64,000 nucleotides of DNA from Chlorops oryzae. Taxonomy: Eukaryota; Arthropoda; Insecta; Diptera; Chloropidae. The notes under the pieces are model-generated. The model was not told the DNA's origin, did no database searches, and saw only the letters and a program-made list of their open reading frames with translations. Below are positions 52,769 through 62,777 of the stretch, piece by piece. The first letter of the stretch is position 1. Every line of letters begins with the position of its first letter. Position numbers and translations under genes: made by a program. The stretch is from assembly GCA_020466095.1 (NCBI GenBank), contig CM035807.1, forward strand, positions 61,323,812 to 61,387,811, given 5' to 3'.

Positions 52769-55315
52769 TAGGGTGTCCCAAAAATATGAAATTAATTTTT
52801 CGGAAACGCATACCCTCCAATTTTTTTCTAAATGGTCCTATTAGCTTAAATATTAAATATTATTGAGATTGGAATACGATAACCCGTGCCGAATTTCGTT
52901 CGAAGTTTGGTATGAAGTCTGTTCAAATTGAGTCCCCAAAAGTATGCATCGAAAAATTTTGATATTAAGAATCGTGGGTTTTCTTGAAAATATTGCAACA
53001 TTACCACGATGTCAGAAATATATAGTGAAATAATGTTTATCATCATCATAGCTCGAACAAAACTTTTCTGGAAAATACTCAAAACTAATAGGAGATTTTA
53101 GCCCTAAATATTGACATGCATACCTTAAGGGTACAATTCATATCAAAATTCAACGCCTCAAATTTGTTAATTCTCGAATATTTCGCACATTTTTTACTTG
53201 ATCTGGACATATAAGGGCTTAATATGTTACCAATGAAACTGGATAGTGGTTTTAAAAGTTTAAATATTTTATACGCAATGTATGGTATAGTAAAATATAT
53301 TGTAAATCAGAAAAAAATTTGGAAATCGTTGATTTTTTCCGATTTTTTAACTTTCATAAGTCTCGTAGAACTCTTTGTAAGAGAAGTGCATCGCGTAAAG
53401 CCCGTTTCCTCTTAAGGCCCACTTTCATTTTAACTATCAAATGTTCTTGTACTTGCACATGGTGAAACATGTCCTCAAGTTATTTCGCAGAAATAAAAAA
53501 TTAAGACAATCGCAAAATATTTGCGGTGCCCACAGTCAATTGAAAATAAAAGAGACGTAAAAATGGCATTTTTATAGTGGTCCGCACTTAACAAATAATT
53601 ATTTATAGTGAAATTGTGGGGGTTGCTTTCTTAAAATAAGAAATTTTGTTCTATTGTGAAGATACAGAGGTATGTTTATGGAAAAAATTCTATTGAAAAT
53701 TTTTTTTTTGGAAAGCCTCTGAAGGCCCATACAAAAAAAAAAATGCCCTGACGGACATTAAGAAACCATTTTTTGAGTTGCTCTGATGTCAAAATAGTAG
53801 GACGATCTGCAACTATACGTTTTTTATCCTTAAATAGTGTTTTATTTTTTATTCGTAATATAAAAAAGCTGAGTTACATTTAATTGGTTTTTTTTTTTCA
53901 AATAAACTAATTGTTTCTGTTATTTAAATTTTTTTACTAGCTTTTGCAATATAGCTTAACCTATTAAGCTAACAAAAATAATAAATGCAGGTTTGGGTTC
54001 ATAATCTCAAATAAGGAATAAATGAGCCTTTTAAGGTACACATAATCCTCGTAAGGCCCAAAAAGTCGTTTTTTAAATCGTATTTTAAGAGCTTTTCCGA
54101 TAAGGGTTTTTGGTAGAATTTTTTGCTATTTTATAGAAAATTTATCAAATAAAACAACACAAAAACAATCGAGCCTGTATCATTAATACTTTGTACGCAG
54201 CAATCGAAAAGGTGTAAGGTGGGCCTTATGTGGTGCACTGACCTTACTTACAACCTATAACTGTAGTTTCTTAAGTTGGAGTTTCTTTACTAAAAAGAAC
54301 ACTTATAATATACCCAAAAACTATTACTATTTAATATTTTAATAGGTTTTTGGGTAAAAATTATTACTTTTTAAACCCGTTTTGCATAAGGGCAAGATTT
54401 TTGAGGTCTGTATGACATTTTAAGGCATTCTAAATTAAAAACAAGTTTTATATGGAAAAATTTGTTGGGTGTATAGTGTGGTGGGACGGGTGGTTTTGAG
54501 CGTGTGCGATTTTGATTTAACTTTTATATTTGCTTAATGTTATCAATAGAAGTATGAAACCTTCGTACTTTGGAGCGCTATAGCTTTCTTAGCTAGCATC
54601 TAAAAGTTCCAATGACATTCGGCTGGGCGTGGTCCTACCTTTACACCATTAAGTTTGCGATTGTTATCATGACAAAAAAATTTTGAGGTTAGATACTCTA
54701 GTAAAAAGAGCTCCACCAAACTTATGGAAATTAAAAAATCTTAAACATTTAGAACATTTTTCTGATTTTAAATATATTTCACCAGACCAAACACTTGCGT
54801 ATAAAACTATAAAGATTTTATAATCGCAAGCCCATTAAATTGGTAACATTTTAAACCATAATGTTACCAGGTCAAATTAAAAATGAGTGAGATACTTGAA
54901 TATTAACAAATCTTAAGCGTTGAATTTTGATATGAATTGTACCCTTAAGGTATGCATGTCAATATTTAGGGCTAAAATCTCATTAGTTTTGAGTATTTTC
55001 CAGAAAAGTTTTGTTCGAGCTATGATGATGATAAACATTATTTCACTATATATTTCTGACATCGTGGTAATGTTGCAATATTTTCAAGAAAACCCACGAT
55101 TTTTAATATCAAAAAATTTCGATGCATACTTTTGGGGGACTCAATTTGAAGAGACTTCATACCAAACTTCGAAGGCAATTCGGCACGGGTTATCGTATTC
55201 CAATCCCAAAAATATTTAATATTTAAGCTAATAGGACCATTTAGAAAAAAATTGGAGGGTATGCATTTAGATTTTTGGGAAAATAAAACCCTCCCTTATA
55301 TCTTGGGACACCCTA
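52769..55315. mobile_element. 2547-bp non-coding transposon with ~600-bp inverted repeats
   Basis: The 8-bp duplication GTGGACAT flanks it (52761-52768 and 55316-55323). Copy B keeps the empty site (GTGGACAGACAT at about 60090). Ends are TAGGGTGTCCCA / TGGGACACCCTA. The outer ~415 bp of the inverted repeats (to ~53182 and from ~54893) are close to identical. A further ~200 bp (to ~53385 and from ~54690) still pair but with many more differences. The ~1.3-kb centre has no coding frame. Eight-bp duplications fit hAT or P-type transposases; I cannot choose. Confidence 0.9.
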
Positions 55316-55957
55316 GTGGACATACATAAAGCAACAAAATAAAAACAAATTTATAATGCCACGCCTACTCTTTAAAATACGACCCTTCAAAGTTAGAAGA
55401 TTTTTAGCATATTTATCCTTAAAAAAATTGTCGAAGGAAGTAAAAAATGTGAAGAATTTTTTACGGCTTTGTAAACTATAATTATATATTAATCAGAACA
55501 CAAACGCAGTTTTGATCATGCGCAAGCTCTATAGATAGCACATTTAACTGCAAACGCGCGAAAATGCAAATGATAAAGCGTCTTTTCGCTGTGTTGAATA
55601 TCATTGATACTATTCAAGAAATGTAGTTTGCATTGATTTTTTGTCGACATTTGGGTTAGCAACTCTCCAATTATAGTGCAGAGCTTTAAAGCAGGTTAAA
55701 TTTTTTTAAACGCTTACAATGTTTCAATTAAATTATACAAACCTTTATTAACATTCAAGGTTTATTAAATACATACCTATATAAATTTCGAACTTAGTCT
55801 TACAAAGACTCCCTGCCAGAGCTTTCAAATTCTGAGTCTGCTGAAATAAAAGCCTCAAAATTTACATTCAAAAACGATTTACTGTTGTCATCATCATCAT
55901 TATTAAATAGAACGTAATTTACCAAGTCTTTGCAAAATTGGTTTTTTGCAGCTCGCA
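55316..55957. repeat. tail of copy A, matches 60091-60720
   Basis: Shared sequence runs from GTGGACATACATAAAG to AAATTGGTTTTTT. A minus-strand frame at about 55950-55785 reads ...NDDDDNSKSFLNVNFEAFIS and ends at a stop (ESSGRESL). It could be the last exon of an old gene and is also present in B. Confidence 0.7.
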
Positions 55958-56292
55958 TCGTCCACTGCAGGTGCTGCTGCTGGTATTTCTGGTGCTGCTG
56001 CTGGTATTTCTGGTGCTGCTGGTTCTGCGGATGACATGGCTACTGCTGGCATTGAGGCATGATTTGCCTGTTCAGGCTCTAAGTAGGTATCGATGAGGTT
56101 TTGTTTCTTATTCTTCTCGGTCGGCGGCATGGGCCGAAGCTTTATATGCTTAGTCCTTGGGTCTTGCCACTCGATTAAATCGCTTGGTAAGGTTAAGGTA
56201 CGGCGTTGCAGTCCATTTAAAATGGCTGCTGATTCTCGGAACTTCTGGGCCGAAATTTCCAATCGATCTCTAAAGAGTTTGGTCCTGGACAT
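55903..56292 (-). pseudogene. truncated third copy of the LTR-encoded protein
   Basis: Identical-looking N-terminal half of the LTR ORF (MSRTKLFRDRL... to AAPAVD). It is then cut by the duplication junction at 55957/55958 and runs into foreign codons (DASCKKPILQRLGKLRSI). This marks the left end of copy B and shows that the duplication break fell inside the LTR. Confidence 0.88.
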
Positions 56293-56548
56293 GCTGAAAC
56301 GAATCAGATATTGCATTTTTTTTTTTTTTTTTTTTTCAATAATAAGGCACTGATTTCGGTTGCACTAGATTAAAAATTCATTCATTATTGAAGTTTAGGT
56401 ATAATTTTAAATATTAATTTAATTAATTATTATTTAATTTAATTTAATTTTATTTTTATTTATTTATTTTTCTAAAGTCTCTTTTCTTTTTTCCTTCTTC
56501 TCTTCTTCTTCTCATTTCAGATTACTGTGAACAGCCACGCAACAGTCT

Positions 56549-56982
56549 CTAACAAGCAGACAAGGCTGAAATATGCAAAAGGTACATTGCGTAATCGTCC
56601 CATAAAATGCTGTTTATCCTTCCTCGATTGGCTTTTAGCGTTTGATTTTTAAAAGCCACAAAAGATTACATTATATTCTTGTCTAAGCATTTCTTACTCT
56701 TTGGATATGTCAAAAAACAAATTTGAAAAACAAACACAAATTTCTGTATACTTTATTTTTAAAGAAAATAACAGAGCAATACAATATTTTTACTCCTCCT
56801 GCATATCCTATCAAAATTTTACAAATGAGCGTCCCGCTATTCGTTTGTATGATTGTAAGGCTGCAGTGATTGTGAAGCTGTCATGCGTTTGTTGTATTTC
56901 CGCAACAACAAATGACAACCTTTGCTTCAGCTTTAGCTTCGTTATAATTGCAGCCTCTTAGCACATCTTAATGGCTACCATA
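56549..56982. repeat. dispersed repeat, copy 3 (in duplication B)
   Basis: Near-identical to 49478-49911 because of the duplication. It is interrupted by the mariner at the TA at 56983-56984. Confidence 0.85.
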
Positions 56983-56984
56983 TA

Positions 56985-58160
56985 ACAGGTTGGCTGATAA
57001 GTCCCCGGTCTGATCAAATGATTCGTGTCAAAATTTGACGTCTGTAAGTCAATTAGTTTGTGAGATAGAGCGTCTTTTGTGAAGCAACTTTTGTTATTGT
57101 AAAAAAAATGGAAAAAAAGGAATTTCTTATTTTGATAAAATACTGTTTTCTGAAGGGAAAAAATACAGTGGAAGCAAAAACTTGGCTTGATAATGAGTTT
57201 CCGGACTCTGCCCCAGGAAAATCAACAATAATTGATTGGTATGCAAAATTCAAGCATGGTGAAATGAGCACGGAGGACGGTGAACGCAGTGGACCCCCGA
57301 AAGAGGTGGTTACCAACGAAAACATCAAAAAAATTCACAAAATGATTTTGAATGACCGTAAAATGAAGTTGATCAATATAGCAGAGGCCTTAAAGATATC
57401 AAAGGAACGTGTTGGTCATATCATTCATCAATATTTGGATATGAAAAAGCTCTGTGCAAAATGGGTGCCGCGCGAGCTCACATTTGACCAAAAACAACAA
57501 CGTGTTGATGATTCTGAGCGGTGTTTGCAGCTGTTAACTCGCAATACACCCGAGTTTTTGCGTCGATATGTGACATGGCTCTATCACTACACTCCTGAGT
57601 CTAATCGACAGTCGGCTGAGTGGACAGTGATCGGTGAACCGTCTCCGAAGCGTGGAAAGACTCAAAAGTCCGCTGGCAAAGCAATGGCCTCTGTTTTTTG
57701 GGATGGGCATGGAATAATTTTTATCGATTATCTTGAGAAGGGAAAAACCATCAACAGTGACGGCCCCATATGAAGAAGAAAAAAGTGTTGTTCCACCAAG
57801 ACAACGCACCGTGCCACAAGTCATTGAGAACGATGGCAAAAACTCATGAATTGGGCTTCGAATTGCTTCCCCAACCACCGTATTCTCCAGATCTGGCCCC
57901 CAGCGACTTTTTTTTGTTCTCAGACCTCAAAAGGATGCTCGCAGGGAAAAAATTTGGCTGCAATAAAGAGGTGATCGCCGAAACTGAGGCCTATTTTGAG
58001 GCAAAACCAAAGGAGTACTACCAAAATGGTATCAAAAAATTGGAAGGTCGTTATAATCGTTGTATCGCTCTTGAAGGGAACTATGTTGAATAATAAAAAC
58101 GAATTTTGACAAAAAAATGTCGTTTTCTTTGTTAGACCGGGGACTTATCAGCCAACCTGT
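56985..58160 (+). mobile_element. mariner (irritans-like), copy B, 1176 bp
   Basis: Same termini and TA duplications (56983-56984, 58161-58162) as the copy at 49914. It is 12 bp shorter because of a deletion at the first catalytic site. It was carried by the tandem duplication and is not a separate insertion. Confidence 0.96.
57108..58093 (+). pseudogene. mariner transposase lacking the first catalytic Asp
   Basis: A 12-bp deletion removes the MDET codons (reads RRYVTWLYHY), so the first Asp of the DDD triad is gone. The frame stays open past the point where copy A has a TGA. The large internal deletion after INSD and the resulting frameshift are shared with copy A. The second part (57770-58093) still has HQDNAPCH and SPDLAPSDFF. 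Inactive for two independent reasons. Confidence 0.93.
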
Positions 58161-59478
58161 TACACTCTTTGATAAATTTTTGAAAAAAAAAGTTGCTACA
58201 TCATCATACTCTGCACGTCAAATGTATGTACTGTGCCAACTAAAAATGTAATTTTGTATGAACAGGGACTGGAATAATTTTTAAAACAAAAGCAAGTGCT
58301 CGGGCTTAAAAATTTTTAAAGCTGCTGTCTTGTAACAAAAAATTGTTACAATATATATTGGATGTCGTTAAGCGACAACACTGTCATGCTTGACAGCATC
58401 CTTGACAATAGGAAGCTCCCAATATTTGTTTAAAAAACACATAACGTTGAAGCACAAATACTTGAAATGATTAAAAAATAAGTAAAAAAAAGGGGCATAT
58501 ATAAGAAAATAAGTGGTAGATTTTAACCGAGCGTAGTGAAAGTGGAAAAAGAAAAAAAAGGAGTAGATCTACCAACAAAGAAGTAAAAGTCCGAGCAATG
58601 ACAGGGATCAAAAACATTTACGAAATTGATTTTGAAAACTTTAATACAAAACTTTAGTTAGAAACAAGTAAGAAAGCTAAGGTCGGTCAAGCCACATCAG
58701 ATTTTTTCCTTCACCTTTCATTCACCTTGGTCAACCTATATTGCGAATTTAAAGCTTCTACGCCTTTTACTTCACAAGTTACAATAAGCCCTTATTTGTC
58801 GGCGTGTCTCGAGAAGGACGGCGTCCATTTTTTCCTTGGGTATGTCCCTTTTTGTAGTTTACCAGTACACCAAATATCAGTTCAATGTGTCGAGTGGTTC
58901 GCAAGTTAAAGGCATTTTACTGAAAAAACAATAAATTTATTTGATGGCGTGGCAGTGGGCGGATGTCTCCCAATTTTTCTTAGGATCATACACGGACTCC
59001 GTGACACATGTGTGCCAAATTTCGACTTAATTGGTTAAGCCGTTTCGGAGGAGGAAAACACCGTAAGCAATTGTCTTAAAAAATTCCTAAACCAAAATAT
59101 TATTTTTCTGCTCCATGAGCTGATGCTGAAAATCGAAGTCCTCAAAAAGAAGAAAAGGCTTCTGTAACAGACAACAGTGCAAGTACTTCGCGGTTGTAAT
59201 TCCCAAAGAATCTAAAAAACGCGAAAATCCTGCCACAATAAACAATGAGTCTGTATCAGACAAATTATTGTTGGATTCCTTTTTACTCATAGAGTAAAAA
59301 AAAAACTAAAGGGTAAAATTTCAATGTCAAATAAACAAAATTATATTTGTATACCTTTTGCAATCTCAGAACTTATGAATTCTGTCACAAAACTAGGAAA
59401 TTTTGATTTTGAATGGAAACAATTCTACTTACTGTGCTGTTAACGAGAAAACTCCAAGTCAAATTAATAATGGTATAT

Positions 59479-59872
59479 ATATTAGGAAAAAGTTACAAAT
59501 GCTGTAAGAAAATGATAATAGTGGTGTATAATGTTGGATAGCGGTGAATAGTGGCATTTTTAAGTAGGTTTTATTTATAAATAGCGGCAAGTTACAGCAG
59601 TCAATTATGAATATCCCGTTGTTTTAATTACACCTGAGAACGAATTAACAAGAGAATACATGGGGAGAAAAATTTAGTGATATTTTGCGCTGTTAAATAT
59701 AGAAATAATGGTTAATCACTGCTGCAGCAGGCAATGTCATAAATAACAGCTATAAAAAGTAAAGTTATGTGTAAAACCTGTAAGCTCCATGCACAGTTTC
59801 ATTAAGTTCTGACGAAAGAAACAAGTTATATATTCTCTTATTGAGCTTCATGCCTCTTATTATTCTTTTTGA
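59479..59872. other. non-coding DNA present only in copy B
   Basis: Begins ATGGTATATATATTAGG after CAAATTAATA. Copy A jumps directly from CAAATTAATA to CGAAAATTGGCAGG, so A has a deletion or B an insertion here. No element ends are evident. Confidence 0.5.
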
Positions 59873-62215
59873 AGGCGCACAGTGTCACGTCTCCATACAT
59901 TTTTTGGAAAAAAATAGAAGAAATTATCGTAGGGCAACGAAAATTTGCAGGAGTATTACTATAGGCCTTGTTAAGAAATTTTTAAAAAATCATGGAATTC
60001 CGATCACTGCCTCCCAGCCCCCCATATAACGGAAAATACTAACTTCCCTAACTTTTATCCTAGAGAGTTGAAATTATATACAAAGATTAGTGGACAGACA
60101 TAAAGGAACAAAATAAAAACAAATTTATAATGCCACGCCTACTCTTTAAAATACGACCCTTCAAAGTTAGAAGATTTTTAGCATATTTATCATTATAAAA
60201 ATTGTCGAAGGAAGTAAAAAATGTGAAGAATTTTTTACGGCTTTGTAAACTATAATTATATATTAATCAGAACACAAACGCAGTTTTGATCATGCGCAAG
60301 CTCTATAGATAGTATATTTAACTGAAAACGCGCGAAAATGCAAATGATAAAGCGTCTTTTCGCTGTGTTGAACATCATTGATACTATTCAAGAAATGTAG
60401 TTTGCATTGATTTTTTGTCGACATTTGGGTTAGCAACTCTCCAATTATAGTGCAGAGCTTTAAAGCAGGTTAAATTTTTTTAAACGCTTACAATGTTTCA
60501 ATTAAATTATACAAACCTTTATTAACATTCAAGGTTTATTAAATACATACCTATATAAATTTCGAACTTAGTCTTACAAAGACTCCCTGCCAGAGCTTTC
60601 AAATTCTGAGTCTGCTGAAATAAAAGCCTCAAAATTTACATTCAAAAACGATTTACTGTTGTCATCATCATCATTATTAAATAGAACGTAATTTACCAAG
60701 TCTTTGCAAAATTGGTTTTTTTTTTCGTGCGCAGTTTTCTATATTTGTGACCTTGTGGTTCAGAGGATAGCAACAAATGCTTAAAAGTATCAGTTTTAAT
60801 TATTTTTCCAGAACATTTTCTGGCATTGTGTAAATTGTTCCTATTTTACAAGCAACATGTCAATATCAATTTCAATAATTTTCATTTGAAATGCACTAAC
60901 ACTCAAACGTGCTTCGAAACACGAGCTTAGCCAATTCGAGTATTTCGTAAGAAACCGCTCTTTGTATCGTTTGCAGCTATTCCACCGAATGTAAAATTGC
61001 AAACTTATTATTTTTACTCTTTTTTTAAGGTTATCATCATAAATATTTTTATTTATTTCATTTTTGACAAATGAAAACAGTTTGCTTTGCTTTTCCGTTG
61101 TTATTTTGTGGGAACCCGCTATCCAAACCTGAAACAAATCGACACCTTATAACTCCGAGGTCAATAAAGAAAAAACGCTCTTATTCCGAACGGGGCAAAT
61201 TGGTGCAGCTCATCTTTGTATATGTTATTCTACTTAGTTATTGCAACAATATTTCATAAAAACTAAAAGAGGGAAGTCAGAGAAATTGAGAAATTCACTT
61301 TTAAAAATGTAACTTTGTTTCAAATTAATTCATATTGTTATTGTTTATTTAAGACACCAACGACAGCAAACGTATTTATAAACAAACTTATATAAATAAC
61401 GGTTACCTGGTTGAACTAACTTTATATTTTAATTTAACATATTAAACTAAATGATCGGATCACAACTCACAGGTAGAGAGCAACTAAAGCACAAGTATTT
61501 ATACTGAAGTTTTTGTACTCAAAAACAACAATTTCCATAACTTCAAAAATTTAGAGCATGCGTGGGGCAATAGCTTAACATATTGACATAACTCTCCTTG
61601 ATTTTTCTTAATATGAATATTATCTATCGAAATTCATAAAGTTATTTTAACAATTCGCAACTCGTTTTTTGGCAGTTTTTTCCGCTCACGTGACACTGTG
61701 AGGCGTAACGGGCTCCATCTGCATCACGGCCAGCCAGCCGTCGCGGCCAGCAAGCCGTTAACGACTCAGCCGCGGCACGAAGATTTCAAGGAACTTAAAA
61801 TTTTCTAACGCAAGAGTCGATTTGTGAGTTTTAAACGGTAAGAAAGGGTCCGTATTTCCAGTAAAAAATTTTGTCCAGTAAAGTCACTTTCGCCATAAGG
61901 ACTAGTGTTTTTGGTTGTTAGTGGTTCCAGTAATTGCAAGTCCTCAGATAGGACAAGTGTCACTCGGCACAAAAACTTGAATATCGTCCCCAACAAGGGA
62001 CTGGTGTTTTTTTTTGTCAGAGTGTCCAGTAAATTCAAGTCCTCCGTAAGGACCAGTGCTTAAGATTGTTAGTGGTACCAGTAAATTCAAGTCCTCAGAA
62101 ATTTCTAGTGTAACTCGGCACGAAAGTTGCCTAACGTCCTCTACAAGGGACTACTGATTTTTCGTGGTTTCGGAGTACCCTTCGGATCTGGTTGTCAACA
62201 GGACCAAAAGCACAC
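59873..62215. repeat. segmental repeat matching copy C (34726-36260)
   Basis: Homologous to copy C at both ends, with ~820 extra bp at 60011-60832. It is cut at 62215/62216 by the LTR of a 412-like element. It contains the duplicate of the 151-bp doublet and of the short minus ORF. Confidence 0.85.
60841..61137 (-). CDS. hypothetical short ORF, duplicate of 34929-35180
   Basis: A 98-codon minus frame, MFQVWIAGSHKITTEKQSKL onward. It differs from its twin at many residues (for example SHK/SYQ, NEIN/IEID, DDNL/EDYL) and runs 15 codons further because the stop is changed. Beyond its end a different minus frame (about 60825-60685) reads SGKIIKTDTFKHLLLSSEPQ, which looks protein-like. The pair may be decayed exons of one old gene. 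Confidence 0.25.
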   Translation of the reverse strand: MFQVWIAGSHKITTEKQSKLFSFVKNEINKNIYDDNLKKRVKIISLQFYIRWNSCKRYKERFLTKYSNWLSSCFEARLSVSAFQMKIIEIDIDMLLVK

Positions 62216-62677
62216 TGAAGTGTGAAATAAACTATTCGTTTTAAGTTTAAAATCGGAATGAATCTTTATTGGAAAAATCAGTCCCTTTTATACTGAAAAT
62301 TTGTTTATGTTACAATTTTGACTTAAAATAACAAATCAATAAATTTGGCTTAATATTAAACAAATAAGTGAAAAAGGAACGAAAGTGAAGCATGCCAAGC
62401 AATTAGTTGTGCATTGCATAAGAGAACAACAACCCTTGAAATGCAACGCAGCAGAAATAGATTCAGTGTACTTTAGGCTCATGCTGCTTGCTTGTGCGGT
62501 TAATGCATTCGGCGATCGCTAAATGCTGAGTCTTTGTTTCAGAGGTTCAAATGGGTTTAAGTGTTTAAAATGTTAAGTGTCTTGGCTTGTTTGAAATACG
62601 AAGCCAATAATAAACGTTGCTTGGCTTAGGGTGACAATGTTGCTGTCAACATTGAGCATTGTTGCTTGCATGCTACA
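62216..62677 (-). repeat. 3' LTR of the right 412-like element (462 bp)
   Basis: Minus strand starts TGTAGCATGCAAGC after the polypurine tract and ends CACACTTCA at 62216. The TG...CA ends are flanked by ACAC, a possible 4-bp target copy. A TTTATACTG/AATCTTTATTGG stretch (about 62260-62295) may hold the TATA and polyadenylation signals. Confidence 0.87.
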
Positions 62678-62691
62678 CCTCCCTTCTTTTA
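62678..62691 (-). other. polypurine tract
   Basis: Minus strand TAAAAGAAGGGAGG directly precedes the LTR TGTAG. It would prime plus-strand DNA synthesis. Confidence 0.87.
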
Positions 62692-62777
62692 GAAGAATGA
62701 TCATATTCTAAGAGTGATCATTCTTGTATTATTTTATTTTTAGCAAACTTTAAGTAAGTAAGAATATATTTTGGAAA

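Larger units (their letters stand above)
48888..55957. repeat. tandem duplication, copy A
   Basis: Starts inside the 5' LTR at TCGTCCACTGCAGG and ends at 55957, where TTGGTTTTTTGCAGCTCGCA joins straight back to TCGTCCACTGCAGG, the start of copy B. Contents in order: LTR end, GTCT, dispersed repeat, mariner, non-coding DNA with GGGCGTGGC repeats, the long-TIR element (only in A), and a tail matching 60091-60720. Relative to B it lacks 59479-59935. A ~10-bp filler is at the junction. Confidence 0.88.
55958..60720. repeat. tandem duplication, copy B
   Basis: Matches 48888 onward: partial LTR (to 56544), GTCT (56545-56548), dispersed repeat, mariner, repeats, and the empty site of the long-TIR element. 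Unlike A it keeps 59479-59935 and continues past the equivalent of A's end into 60721-62215. B lacks about 200 bp of the GGGCGTGGC region. Confidence 0.88.

Noticed and set aside
52846..53082. 78-codon frame repeated at 54920-55219
   Set aside because: The two are the same stretch in opposite inverted-repeat arms of the long-TIR element; different frames and ends, no known motif.
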